DNA of 64,000 nucleotides from Roseivivax isoporae LMG 25204 (lineage in GTDB: Bacteria > Pseudomonadota > Alphaproteobacteria > Rhodobacterales > Rhodobacteraceae), in assembly GCF_000521865.1 (NCBI RefSeq), contig NZ_JAME01000012.1, positions 1-64,000 of the forward strand, in the 5' to 3' direction. Positions 1 to 10,034 of the stretch are shown here, one piece after another (position 1 is the stretch's first letter; every line of letters starts with the position of its first letter). The notes below the pieces were generated by a model. It saw only the letters and a list, made by a program, of their open reading frames with translations, did no database searches and had not been told where the DNA came from. A program made the translations under genes and the position numbers.

Positions 1-83
1 TCGGCCCAATCCATCATCGGCGCGACGGAAAGGCGCGCCGCATCGAGGAGGTCGGGTCGGTCTGTCGGCGTGTCTGCGGGCAT
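1..83 (-). CDS. dusA: tRNA-dihydrouridine(20/20a) synthase DusA, N-terminal fragment cut by the window edge
   Basis: The minus strand from 83 reads an ATG followed by 27 codons and runs off the left edge. Residues 17-26 read RLSVAPMMDW, the conserved N-terminal signature of DusA, an FMN enzyme that reduces uridine 20/20a in the tRNA D-loop using NADPH. Only the first strand of the TIM barrel is visible, so the catalytic cysteine cannot be checked. The ATG at 83 is preceded by no strong ribosome binding site, but it is the only start that gives the usual short leader before the signature. The gene is divergent from the PRC-barrel gene at 305. Confidence 0.8.
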   Translation of the reverse strand, partial: MPADTPTDRPDLLDAARLSVAPMMDWA

Positions 84-304
84 GGCGATGATCTGCGGTG
101 TGCGGGCGTGTGGTCGACGGAGGGTCGGCGGGACCCCGGTCGATACCATCCGGGCGCGCGGAAGGAAAGCGGCGGTACGGCCTGCGGGGGGCCGCATACG
201 GAGATGGTCCGGGTCCCAGCCGGACGGATCTCGGAACCTGTCCCGGGGGCCGGCGCATTGGGCGGGTGCGATACGGAAAAACTGATCCAGACAAAGGTGA
301 CGAC

Positions 305-820
305 ATGACCAAGCGTGCGCTGACCCTGACCTCCGCTGCCCTCGCGCTGGCCCTCGCGGGCTCTGCGACGGCCCAGAGCGACGAGGACGCCAACATCGCC
401 GCGCAGGCCTCGGACGCCGCGGGCGAGATCGCCGACACCGTCTATGCCATCGGCGAGACCGCGACCGACACCGCGCAGGCCGGCATCGGTGCCGTGGGCG
501 ACGTGGCCGAGCAGCCCTATGGCGGGGCCGCAAACATCTCCGCCCAGCTCGATGCCGCGCTGACGGGCGATGCCGTGGTGCGCTCGACCGACGGCGAGAT
601 CATCGGCACCGTGTCGCGCACGGACCGCACCGACGGGCACGTGATCATCGACCTCGACGGCGAGATGGAAGGTGCCGACGACCGCGCGATCGAGAATGCC
701 GCCGTACCGATCGGCGCCTTCTCGGCGACCGAGACGGGCCTCGTGGTGAACATGAGCGCCGACCAGTTCGCCACGGCGCTGCAATCGGCACCCGAACGGC
801 AGATGGGCGCGGACGGCTGA
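305..820 (+). CDS. Secreted PRC-barrel-like protein
   Basis: A 171-residue protein starting at an ATG with AAAGGTGA about 7 bases upstream. Residues 1-23 form a typical signal peptide (Lys-Arg, then a Leu/Ala-rich core ending in Ala-Thr-Ala), so the product is probably periplasmic. Residues 85-165 resemble a PRC-barrel domain: a short strand reading GEIIGTVSRT, a strand VIIDLDG, then VPIGAF and a closing helix with DQFATAL. The middle (24-80) is Ala-rich, acidic and probably unstructured. PRC-barrel proteins of this size are common in Rhodobacterales envelopes; the role is unknown. The gene stands alone and is followed by a strong terminator. Confidence 0.75.
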   Translation: MTKRALTLTSAALALALAGSATAQSDEDANIAAQASDAAGEIADTVYAIGETATDTAQAGIGAVGDVAEQPYGGAANISAQLDAALTGDAVVRSTDGEIIGTVSRTDRTDGHVIIDLDGEMEGADDRAIENAAVPIGAFSATETGLVVNMSADQFATALQSAPERQMGADG

Positions 821-843
821 GCGAACGGACAGCGTTCTAGACG

Positions 844-874
844 CGGGCCGGCCCTTGCGCCGGCCCGTTTTCTT
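844..874 (+). terminator. Rho-independent terminator of the PRC-barrel gene
   Basis: Arms CGGGCCGGC (844-852) and GCCGGCCCG (859-867) form a perfect 9-bp stem with a 6-base loop, followed directly by TTTTCTT. It begins 24 bases after the stop codon of the upstream gene. Confidence 0.85.
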
Positions 875-928
875 GCGCGGGTCCCGTGGAGCGGAGCGGA
901 TCCAAGCAGGGGACGGCAGATGCAGAAC

Positions 929-956
929 GGGCTGCCGCGGGATCCCGCGGCAGCCC
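929..956. terminator. 28-bp perfect palindrome between convergent genes
   Basis: The arm GGGCTGCCGCGGGA is followed immediately by its exact reverse complement, giving a 14-bp stem with no spacer. It lies 25 bases beyond the katG stop (minus strand) and is followed by CCCTTTT on the plus strand. It could end katG transcripts or act as a second stop for the plus-strand gene; on the minus strand no T-run follows. Confidence 0.5.
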
Positions 957-981
957 GCCCTTTTCGGCCGTGTCCGAAAGG

Positions 982-3282
<2,301 letters not shown>

Positions 3283-3397
3283 GAGAAACGGTTTCCTGTT
3301 CGCTACCAGCAGCGCAGGCGCGACCACGCGCCCGGCTGCTCCCTCCGGTATGGCTGAATGCAGACCGGGCCTGCACACGAGACGGGAAACTAGGCCT

Positions 3398-3412
3398 GTC
3401 AAACGCTTTGAC
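3398..3412. promoter_or_regulatory. Inverted repeat upstream of katG
   Basis: GTCAAA-CGC-TTTGAC is a perfect 6+3+6 inverted repeat about 116 bases before the katG start. On the minus strand it is followed by a TTGACA, a possible -35 element, though no good -10 hexamer lies 16-18 bases further. It is a candidate operator or part of the katG promoter. The rest of the 282-base gap contains only the palindrome at 3510. Confidence 0.35.
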
Positions 3413-3509
3413 GACCGAGTGCGGTTTCTCAATTTTCGTCGGGAGATCAGGTGTCCGTGATCGGCGTTCCGCGGCACGAACAGAGGGCGGCGCAGGGCGC
3501 GGCCCGCGT

Positions 3510-3545
3510 GGGGTCCCGCGGGGCGCATGCGCCCCGCGGGACCCC
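3510..3545. terminator. 36-bp perfect GC palindrome after the DUF1127 gene
   Basis: The arm GGGGTCCCGCGGGGCGCA is followed immediately by its exact reverse complement, an 18-bp stem with no spacer. It begins 19 bases beyond the stop of the minus-strand DUF1127 gene. No T-run follows on either strand, so termination would rest on stem strength alone. Confidence 0.5.
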
Positions 3546-3564
3546 GTCATCGGCGGTCGCGCGA

Positions 3565-3783
3565 TCAGACGTAGAGCATGTCCTGGAACACGTGGCGCGT
3601 GATGTCCTCGCGCTTCAGGCCGCGGGCGGCGAGCTGCGCGTCGCTCATCGCGGACAGCGCCTGGACGCGGCGGACACGGTGGTTGCACTCCGCAATCCGC
3701 ACGAGGAAATCGAACGCGCGTCCGAAGATGCCGCGGCGCTCGGTGTCGGCGTGGGACAGGGTGTTGATGTCGGTTGCGGCCAT
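3565..3783 (-). CDS. DUF1127 domain-containing small protein
   Basis: A 72-residue basic protein. Residues 35-70 (VRRVQALSAMSDAQLAARGL followed by KREDITRHVF) carry the DUF1127 signature, an Arg-rich helical motif typical of short alphaproteobacterial proteins; several members are stress induced and have been linked to RNA binding or phosphate and RNA metabolism. The start at 3783 has AAGGAGA 7 bases upstream; an in-frame start 17 codons earlier lacks this. Monocistronic, followed by a 36-bp palindrome. Confidence 0.85.
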   Translation of the reverse strand: MAATDINTLSHADTERRGIFGRAFDFLVRIAECNHRVRRVQALSAMSDAQLAARGLKREDITRHVFQDMLYV

Positions 3784-3955
3784 GGGGCGTCTCCTTGGGT
3801 CTTGCGGGCGCGGTATCGCGCCGCCGTTGCCCAAGGAGGTAGTCGCTGCAGCGCAGCATCACCACAGGCAATGCCGCATCGCCGCGTCCCGGACAGTGCA
3901 TGCCTGCGCCCGGGGACGTGCGGGCCGAACCGGGCGGCCCGCACGCGTGGTCCGT

Positions 3956-4093
3956 CTACTCGGTCGCGCCTGCCGCGGGCGCTTCGGGCACCGGGTCTCC
4001 GGCTCCGCCGGTGCCCCCGGCGCCGAAGAACATGTAAAGCAGCACGAGCACGATCAGGACGGCAGCGGCAATCAAAAGCGTATTCCTGGACAT
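3956..4093 (-). CDS. 45-residue single-pass membrane protein
   Basis: The frame from 4093 encodes 45 residues starting MSRNTLLIAAAVLIVLVLLY. Residues 5-24 form one hydrophobic helix, preceded by one Arg, and the tail is Gly/Ala/Pro-rich and acidic (ending AAGATE). A GGGAG lies 10-12 bases before the ATG. Codon use matches the neighbourhood (high third-position GC). The layout suggests an inner membrane microprotein with the tail outside. It is not assigned to any family. A chance frame of this length with such a helix and a ribosome binding site is possible but less likely. Confidence 0.55.
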   Translation of the reverse strand: MSRNTLLIAAAVLIVLVLLYMFFGAGGTGGAGDPVPEAPAAGATE

Positions 4094-4227
4094 CGATCAG
4101 GGCTCCCAGAGTCGGTTGTCCGGCCAGTCTGGCACGGGCGCGGGCGCCGCGCCGACACCTGTCGCACATGGCCCCGCGCCTCGGCGGAACGCCGCCGGAG
4201 CGCCGGCGTTCCCGGCGCATCGACGCT

Positions 4228-4818
4228 TCAATAGCCCTCGGGCTGGCCCACCACGAACATCGACCCGTCCGCCTGGATGCGCGCCACCTTGCGGGCGAGC
4301 GCCATCCGCCGCCAGGACCGCGCGAGATAGATCGACGCGCCGGCGATGACGGCGAGCGACAGCGCGGCGTTCGACACCTCGCTGATCATGCCGCCCGACA
4401 TCAGCCCTTCGAGGAGCCATGCGCAGACCGCGTAGGCGGTGATGCCCATGACCGCGCCCGAAACCGAGATCTTGATCCAGTTCATGAGGATCGCGACCTG
4501 CACGGGCTGCGGCGACCACTTGCCCGCGTTGGGCACCCGCCGCCACGAGATCGGCCCAGTCAGCCGCGCGTTCCTGCCCGCCCGCAGGCGGATGAGGCTC
4601 CAGTGCTCGCGTCCGCCGCGCAGGCCGTTGAACACCTTGACCTCGACCACCTCGTCGCGGTCGAGCGAGCGTTCCTCGCCCGCATAGAGGTCCTCGAACC
4701 CCCATTCGCTGCTGCTGTAGCGGAATTCCTCGAACTCGACGATTCCGGTGACGCCCCCGAGCGCACGCGCGCCCGAAGTCCCGTCGGAGATACCGACGAT
4801 CTCCACGTTCTGCTCCAT
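4228..4818 (-). CDS. Unrecognised protein with two C-terminal membrane helices
   Basis: A 196-residue protein, not recognised. Residues 1-105 are soluble and acidic, rich in Glu/Arg, with a strand-rich look (VEFEEFRYSSSEWGFEDLY). Two hydrophobic segments follow, roughly 114-140 (ILMNWIKISVSGAVMGITAY) and 148-168 (NAALSLAVIAGASIYLARSW), then a short basic tail. This gives a soluble domain on an inner membrane hairpin. The ATG at 4818 is the first plausible start after an open but Arg-rich upstream frame; its ribosome binding site is weak (AAAGAG). It stands alone between a hairpin and the small membrane protein gene. Confidence 0.65.
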   Translation of the reverse strand: MEQNVEIVGISDGTSGARALGGVTGIVEFEEFRYSSSEWGFEDLYAGEERSLDRDEVVEVKVFNGLRGGREHWSLIRLRAGRNARLTGPISWRRVPNAGKWSPQPVQVAILMNWIKISVSGAVMGITAYAVCAWLLEGLMSGGMISEVSNAALSLAVIAGASIYLARSWRRMALARKVARIQADGSMFVVGQPEGY

Positions 4819-5035
4819 CTGACTGCTCTTTGCCTGCCGTTGTCGTTTGCCCGCCTTGCGGAGGGCCCTGCCTCGGTGCCGTCTGGGCCGCGTTGTGCGG
4901 TCTGCCTTGTTGACCCGAGGTGACTCGGGCGTTGACGACGCTACCACAGCACAACGCGCCACGTCTTGCGCGCGCAGCATCCGCTCACGGCTTCGCGAGC
5001 GCTGAATGAGCGGGAGAGCGCCGATCCTGTAACCT

Positions 5036-5060
5036 GCCGCCCGCCCCGCAGGCGGGCGGC
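5036..5060 (-). terminator. Stem-loop after the DUF2189 gene
   Basis: GCCGCCCGCC and GGCGGGCGGC form a perfect 10-bp stem around a 5-base loop, 11 bases beyond the stop of the minus-strand DUF2189 gene. Only a weak T-rich stretch follows (AGGTTACAGG). Confidence 0.5.
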
Positions 5061-5071
5061 GCATGCCCGGG

Positions 5072-5953
5072 TCAGGCTGCCGGGGCCGGGCGCACCGCGC
5101 GGCGGTAGAGGTGCCAGCTCGCGTGGCCGAGGACCGGCAGAACGATGGCCAGCCCCACGAGGGCCGGCAGCGCCCCGAGGAACAGGCCCACCGCGACGAT
5201 GAGGCCCCAGGTCAGCACGATCTTCGGGTTCCTGGCCGTCACGCGCACGGAGGTCACCACCGCGTTGGGCACGCCCACGTTGCGGTCGAGGAGCAGCGGG
5301 AACGACACGATCGCCGTCGCAAGCACCGCCACCGCGAACAGGAACCCGACGCCCATGCCGACCACGATCATCGTCCAGCCCTCGGGCGTGGTCAGCGTGT
5401 CGCCGAGGAACGCGAGCAGCGAGTCCGGCGCCCCGGGTCCCATGGTGGCGGCGTAGATCATCCGCGCCGAGATCAGCCAGACCACCAGCAGGCCCACGAG
5501 GTAGAGGCCGAGCACCAGGATCGCGCCGAAGGCGGGCGAGACCAGAACGTCGAACGCGCTGCCCCAGCTGATGCGCTCGCCGCGTTCGCGCTGGCGGCTC
5601 ATCTCGTAGAGGCCGAGCGCGGCGAGCGGCCCGACGAGCACGAAGCCCGACAGGAGCGGAAAGATCAGCGGCGCAAGACTGTGGGTGAGCGAGGCCACCA
5701 CGAGGCAGAGCCCGAGCACCGGGTAAAGCAGGCAGAGGAACAGCGCATCGGCGCGCGAGGCCATCAGGTCCTCGAACCCGAGCCTCAGCGACGCGCGCAG
5801 GTCGCCGAGCGTGAGCTCGGCCAGGTCGTCCTCGCCGACGGGGGCCGCATCGGCCCTGCCGCCGATCTCGGCGGTGGTGGCCGCCATGTGGGTCGAGCCG
5901 CGCACGAACTGGCGCGCGGTCCAGGAAAGCGGATTGCCGATGGTTCTGTCCAT
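5072..5953 (-). CDS. DUF2189 family integral membrane protein
   Basis: A 293-residue multi-pass membrane protein. After a soluble N-terminus of about 65 residues, hydrophobic segments appear near 70-92, 95-113, 138-160, 190-215, 245-270 and 265-280. The Leu-Gly-Asp-Leu then FEDLMASRADALF opening and the GPLAALGLYEMSRQRERGE segment after the second helix are typical of DUF2189 proteins, which are widespread in alphaproteobacteria and of unknown function. Monocistronic on the minus strand with about 200 bases of non-coding sequence upstream. Confidence 0.8.
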   Translation of the reverse strand: MDRTIGNPLSWTARQFVRGSTHMAATTAEIGGRADAAPVGEDDLAELTLGDLRASLRLGFEDLMASRADALFLCLLYPVLGLCLVVASLTHSLAPLIFPLLSGFVLVGPLAALGLYEMSRQRERGERISWGSAFDVLVSPAFGAILVLGLYLVGLLVVWLISARMIYAATMGPGAPDSLLAFLGDTLTTPEGWTMIVVGMGVGFLFAVAVLATAIVSFPLLLDRNVGVPNAVVTSVRVTARNPKIVLTWGLIVAVGLFLGALPALVGLAIVLPVLGHASWHLYRRAVRPAPAA

Positions 5954-6154
5954 GCCGGGCCTCTTGCTGATGTGACGTGACGTGTGGCGCGCATGCCGTG
6001 TGATCCCCGGCCGGACCGGGCGGGTGACGCATGGTCATGTACGACCAAAGTATCAGGTCTCGCGTGCAGGTCTGCACACGATTCAGCGATTGGTTGAAAC
6101 TTTATGTCCCGGAGATCGCCTCAAGCGACGCGATCTGTCGCGCAAGATCCTGTC

Positions 6155-6361
6155 TCAGCCGTCGCGGCGACCTGCGGCGCGCGCCGCGTCGAGCGCCTGC
6201 CGCAGAACCTGCGCGTCGCCCACGTGGTTCGCGAGGACCAGGATCAGCCGCGCGTTCAGCGCGGCGCTCTCCTCTTCGGTCAGGCCGTCATGCAGTGCGA
6301 TGAGGTCCGCGTAGAAGGCATCCGCGTCGGCGATGTTTGGCGTGGTGACGAGATCGGCCAT
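6155..6361 (-). CDS. DUF2783 small protein, last gene of the aromatic operon; possible hydroxylase coupling partner
   Basis: A 68-residue acidic helical protein (about 7 kDa). The stretch ADAFYADLIALHDGL followed by EEESAALNARLILVLANHVGD matches what I recognise as DUF2783. It begins 3 bases after the monooxygenase stop, so the two are probably translated together. In the P. putida U 3-hydroxyphenylacetate pathway the flavin hydroxylase MhaA needs a small coupling protein, MhaB, of about 6 kDa. The size, position and hmg context here suggest a similar partner. That link is inference; I cannot show that MhaB and DUF2783 are homologous. Confidence 0.75.
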   Translation of the reverse strand: MADLVTTPNIADADAFYADLIALHDGLTEEESAALNARLILVLANHVGDAQVLRQALDAARAAGRRDG

Positions 6362-6364
6362 GGC

Positions 6365-7990
6365 TCACCCCCGCCCGCAGGCGCGGTCGAGCGCGGACCG
6401 GATCGCGTCCGTGTCGACATGGTCCCACCGCGCCGCCACGTGCTGGTCCGGGCGGACCAGGTAGACCCCGCGCCGCGCCTCGCCGAGATAGCGTTCCGCC
6501 AGCGCGCCGGTCGGATCGTCGTGCGCGGCGACCGTCAGCGCCTCCGCCATCACGCCGCCCGACGCGATGTCCCCGGGCGCGTCCGTGCCGATGCCGAGGA
6601 GGACGAACCGGCCGCCCAGCCGGTCGAGCAGGAAGCCCGCGCCCAGGGGAGCGTCGGGACAGGGTGCGCCCGGCCGCGTCCGTGCGGGACTGCCCGGCAG
6701 CGCATCGGGGCCGTTGAGCGGCGTGTCGTCGTAGGCGCAGGGCACGGACAACCGCCCGGAATTCACGAACGGGCGGGCAAAGGCGTGGTGCGCGGCGAGG
6801 TCCAGCACCGCGTTGCGGAACAGGTGGCTGGTGGCCGACTTGGGCGTGATGAAATCCGTGGCCCGCGTCGAGTTCAGGATGTTCTCGTCCGCCGCGTGCC
6901 GCCGTTCGGTGCAGTAGCTGTCGACCAGCGCCTCGGGCGCCCTGCCCTGCAGCACGAGCCCGAGCTTCCAGCCGAGGTTGTCGGCGTCCTGGATGCCGGA
7001 ATTCGCGCCCCGCGCGCCGAAGGGCGACACCTGGTGCGCGGCGTCGCCCGCGAACACCACGCGGCCATGGCGGAAGCGCGTCATGCGCCGGCACTGGAAG
7101 GTGTAGATCGACGACCAGACGATCTCGTAGCCCACCCCCGCGCCCAGCATGGCGTCGAGCCGGGCGCGGATGTTCTCCTCGCGCAGCTCCGCCGCCCGGT
7201 CGATGTCCCAGCCGATCTGGAAGTCGACCCGCCAGATCCCGTCCGGCTGTCGGTGCAGCAGGCACGAGGCGCCGGCGTCGCGGAAGGGCGGCTCGAACCA
7301 GAACCAGCGCTCGGTCGGGAATTCCGCTTCCATGCGGATGTCGGCGATCAGGAAGTTGTCCTGGAACACCCGCCCCTCGAAATCGAGCCCCATCATGCGC
7401 CGGAGCGGCGAGGAGGCGCCGTCGCAGCCGATCAGCCAGTCCGCCGCGATCCTGTAGGGCCCGTCGGGCGTCGTGATGTCGAGCGTCACGTGGTCGTCCG
7501 CCACCGCGACCGCATCGACGCGGTTGCGGCCCCGGATCTCGATGGGCGCGCCCACGTCCTGCGCCCGGCGCACCCGTTCGACGAGGAAGCGCTCGAAATG
7601 CGGCTGCTGCAGGTTGATGAAGGCCGGGTAGCGGTGGCCCGCCTCGGGCAGCAGGTTGAACTCGAACACCTTGCGGTCGGCGTGGAACACCTTGCCGAGG
7701 TTCCAGACCACACCCTTGTCGAGCATCTCCTGCCCGCAGCCCCAGCGGGCGCAGATCTCGAGCGTGCGCTTGGCAAAGCAGATGGCGCGGCTGCCCTGCC
7801 CCACGCCCTCGTGGTCGTCGAGCACCACGACCGGCACGCCCTGCAGCCCGAGGTCGAGTGCCGTGGCGATGCCGATGGGCCCCGCGCCCATCACCACCAC
7901 CGGGTGGCGCACCGGCGCAGCCGCATCCTGGTCGGGGCTGCGGGCGTAGGGGTAGAGCCTGAAGGCGAGGTCGTAGCGGTCGTCGAGCAT
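6365..7990 (-). CDS. FAD-dependent aromatic ring monooxygenase (MhpA/MhaA-like)
   Basis: A 541-residue class A flavoprotein hydroxylase. The FAD Rossmann motif is at residues 32-45 (VVMGAGPIGIATAL), the DG-type motif is in ADWLIGCDGASSPLRRMMG near 185, and the second FAD motif GRVVFAGDAAHQVSPFGARG lies near 310-330. The overall layout and the C-terminal thioredoxin-like region fit 3-(3-hydroxyphenyl)propionate hydroxylase relatives. It sits in an operon with homogentisate dioxygenase and fumarylacetoacetase, so a para-hydroxylation that yields homogentisate, for example from 3-hydroxyphenylacetate, is the most economical role; the substrate is inferred. The start has GGGAGGA upstream. The next gene, 3 bases downstream, may encode its small partner. 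Confidence 0.85.
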   Translation of the reverse strand: MLDDRYDLAFRLYPYARSPDQDAAAPVRHPVVVMGAGPIGIATALDLGLQGVPVVVLDDHEGVGQGSRAICFAKRTLEICARWGCGQEMLDKGVVWNLGKVFHADRKVFEFNLLPEAGHRYPAFINLQQPHFERFLVERVRRAQDVGAPIEIRGRNRVDAVAVADDHVTLDITTPDGPYRIAADWLIGCDGASSPLRRMMGLDFEGRVFQDNFLIADIRMEAEFPTERWFWFEPPFRDAGASCLLHRQPDGIWRVDFQIGWDIDRAAELREENIRARLDAMLGAGVGYEIVWSSIYTFQCRRMTRFRHGRVVFAGDAAHQVSPFGARGANSGIQDADNLGWKLGLVLQGRAPEALVDSYCTERRHAADENILNSTRATDFITPKSATSHLFRNAVLDLAAHHAFARPFVNSGRLSVPCAYDDTPLNGPDALPGSPARTRPGAPCPDAPLGAGFLLDRLGGRFVLLGIGTDAPGDIASGGVMAEALTVAAHDDPTGALAERYLGEARRGVYLVRPDQHVAARWDHVDTDAIRSALDRACGRG

Positions 7991-8012
7991 TCCTGTCCTC
8001 CCTCGGATAACG

Positions 8013-8038
8013 CCGCGCCGGCCTCCCCTCCGGCGCGG
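8013..8038 (-). other. Intergenic stem-loop inside the aromatic operon
   Basis: CCGCGCCGG and CCGGCGCGG form a 9-bp stem with an 8-base loop in the 60-base gap between the metallo-hydrolase stop and the monooxygenase start. No T-run follows on the minus strand, so it is more likely an mRNA stability or attenuation element than a terminator. Confidence 0.35.
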
Positions 8039-8050
8039 GACGCGGCAGGG

Positions 8051-9001
8051 TCAGCCCTGCAGCGCCGCCCACATCTCCTTGTCGCGTGCCGCGGTCCACA
8101 CGCGCGGCGTGTCGATGCCCCGCGCCTCGTCGTAGGCGCGCGCCACGTTGAACGGCAGGCAATGTTCGTAGATGGCGTAGTCCGCGAATTTCGGGTCGCA
8201 CTCGGCGCGGACCGCGTCCCACGCCTGCTTGAGCGTGCCGCCCCGGGCCACGACGCGCGCCGCTGGCTTGTAGGTGCTCTCGACGAAATCGGCGGTATTT
8301 GCGATCGCCTCGGCCACCTTGTCGGGCCCGACCAGCGCGTCGCCCCGGCCCGGCGCGATCGAGCGCGGCTCGTAGGCGGCGATCTCGGCCAGGGTCTCGG
8401 GCCAGTCGGCGAAGTGGCCGTCGCCGCAATAGCAGGCCGAACGGTACTCGACGATGTCGCCGGTGAACATGACCTCCTGGTCCGGGACCCAGATCACCGC
8501 GTCGCCCGCGGTGTGCGCGCGCCCCAGATGCATGATGTCGACGCGCCGCTTGCCCAGGTAGACCGACATCCGGTCCGAGAAGGTCGTGGTGGGCCAGGTC
8601 AGGCCCGGGATCTCCTCGTGGCCCTGGAAGAGGCGCGGGAAGCGTTCGAACTCGCTGTCCCAGTCCTCCTGCCCGCGCTCGGCCACCATGGCGCGCGCGG
8701 TGTCCGACATGATGATCTCGCGCGCGCCGTAGGCCGAGGCGCCGAGCACGCGCACGGCGTGGTAATGCGTCATGACGAGGTGGGTGATCGGCTTGTCGGT
8801 GACCGCGCGCACGTGCTCGATCACCTTCCGCGCGAGCCGCGGCGTCGCCTGCGCCTCGACGATCATCACGCTGTCGTCGCCGATGATGACGCCGGTATTG
8901 GGATCGCCCTCGGCGGTGAAGGCATAGAGCCCCTCGCCCACCTCGGTGAAGCTCGTGCGCTTCTCCGCCATGTCTCCGGCGGATGCGAATGATTTGGCCA
9001 T
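8051..9001 (-). CDS. Metallo-beta-lactamase-fold hydrolase of the aromatic operon
   Basis: A 316-residue cytoplasmic protein of the metallo-beta-lactamase fold. The first metal motif reads THYHAVRVLG near residues 94-103: the two histidines of HxH are present, but the Asp-His of the canonical HxHxDH is Val-Arg. Downstream features of the fold remain (GRAHTAGDAVIWVP near 160, FTGDIVE near 181). It may bind one metal or none, or act on a narrow substrate. The start at 9001 has AAAGGACA 8 bases upstream. It lies between the fumarylacetoacetase and monooxygenase genes, so a role with ring-derived esters, lactones or thioesters is plausible but unproven. Confidence 0.8.
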   Translation of the reverse strand: MAKSFASAGDMAEKRTSFTEVGEGLYAFTAEGDPNTGVIIGDDSVMIVEAQATPRLARKVIEHVRAVTDKPITHLVMTHYHAVRVLGASAYGAREIIMSDTARAMVAERGQEDWDSEFERFPRLFQGHEEIPGLTWPTTTFSDRMSVYLGKRRVDIMHLGRAHTAGDAVIWVPDQEVMFTGDIVEYRSACYCGDGHFADWPETLAEIAAYEPRSIAPGRGDALVGPDKVAEAIANTADFVESTYKPAARVVARGGTLKQAWDAVRAECDPKFADYAIYEHCLPFNVARAYDEARGIDTPRVWTAARDKEMWAALQG

Positions 9002-9057
9002 GGAGGGCTGTCCTTTCGGTCGTTGGGCCGGCGGCGCGGTCGGATCGCCTCCGGCGG

Positions 9058-9077
9058 GGATATTTCTGCCAAGAAGA
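9058..9077 (-). repeat. Interspersed 20-mer, copy A
   Basis: On the minus strand this reads TCTTCTTGGCAGAAATATCC, beginning 3 bases after the fumarylacetoacetase stop codon and in the same orientation as the operon. The following CCCGCCGGAGG is shared with copy D. Three more copies lie at 23534, 57371 and 59558. Confidence 0.85.
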
Positions 9078-9080
9078 AGC

Positions 9081-10034
9081 TCAGGGCGCGGCGACCCGCA
9101 TCTCGAGCCCGCCGAAGGGCGACTGCCCGTCGGGCCCGAGATAGTGCATCTCGACGTGGTCCCCCGGCTGCAGGAAACGCGTTCTCGGCGCGCCGTGGAG
9201 AAGGGTCTCGACCATGCGCTGCTCGGCGATGCAGGCATAGCCGCGACCGCCCTCGGCGCGCGGGCGGCCTGGCCCCGCATCCGCGTCGCGGTTCGACACG
9301 GTGCCCGACCCGATGACCGCGCCGGCCGGCAGGGCGCGGGTCCGCGCCGCATGGGCGACGAGCCGCGGGAAGTCGAAGGTCATGTCCTCGCCGCAGCCGA
9401 GGCGGCCGAATTCCGCGCCGTTGAGGGTCACGACCAGCGTGCCGTGCAGCCTCAGCCCGTCCCAGCCCGGCAGCGCGTCGACGGACACGGCGAAGGCCGA
9501 GCACTGCGAGGGCGGTTTCGACTGGACGAAGCCGAACCCCTTGGAGAGCTCGTCCGGGATGAGGTTGCGCAGCGAGATGTCGTTCAGCAGCATGACGAAG
9601 CGGATCGCGCGGGCGGCGTCCGCCTCGGTCGCGCCCCGGGCCACCGGGCCGCAGATCACCGCCACCTCGCCCTCGAAGTCGATGCCCCAGCCGGGATCGC
9701 CCGCATAGGTGTGGACGGGTCCCTCGAAGACCGCGCAGCCCTGGTACATCAGCGGATCGGTCCAGAACCTCTCGGGCATCGGCGCGCCCCGCGCGCGGCG
9801 CACGAGGTCCACGTGGTTCACGTAGGCCGAGCCGTCGAGGAAGGTGTGCGACCAGGGCAGCGGCGCGCGGAACGCGGCGCGGTCGGGCGCGTCGAGCGCC
9901 ACGCCGGCATGGCCGAACTCCTCGGCCTCGAGCGCGGCGGTCAGGTCGCGGGCGGTCGCGCGGTGCAGCGCGCCGTCCCTGCCCCCGACCACGAGGCCCG
10001 CGCCGTCGGGACCGGCGAGGGTCGCCACCCTCAT
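9081..10034 (-). CDS. Fumarylacetoacetate hydrolase family protein
   Basis: A 317-residue FAH-fold enzyme. The metal-binding acidic residues are visible in [11 protein letters not shown] (near 122-132) and the family segment [15 protein letters not shown] follows, with [14 protein letters not shown] and the closing GSGTVSN. FAH cleaves fumarylacetoacetate to fumarate and acetoacetate, the last step of homogentisate breakdown. The ATG overlaps the hmgA stop codon (ATGA), which implies translational coupling. No maleylacetoacetate isomerase gene is present in the operon, so isomerisation must be supplied elsewhere or be glutathione independent, or this enzyme acts directly on maleylacetoacetate. 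Confidence 0.85.
   Translation of the reverse strand: MRVATLAGPDGAGLVVGGRDGALHRATARDLTAALEAEEFGHAGVALDAPDRAAFRAPLPWSHTFLDGSAYVNHVDLVRRARGAPMPERFWTDPLMYQGCAVFEGPVHTYAGDPGWGIDFEGEVAVICGPVARGATEADAARAIRFVMLLNDISLRNLIPDELSKGFGFVQSKPPSQCSAFAVSVDALPGWDGLRLHGTLVVTLNGAEFGRLGCGEDMTFDFPRLVAHAARTRALPAGAVIGSGTVSNRDADAGPGRPRAEGGRGYACIAEQRMVETLLHGAPRTRFLQPGDHVEMHYLGPDGQSPFGGLEMRVAAP

Noticed and set aside
6104-8992. 962-codon plus-strand frame across the monooxygenase and metallo-hydrolase genes
   Set aside because: Antisense shadow; the sequence is rich in Arg, His, Val and Gly without any motif, and both minus-strand genes have clear active sites.
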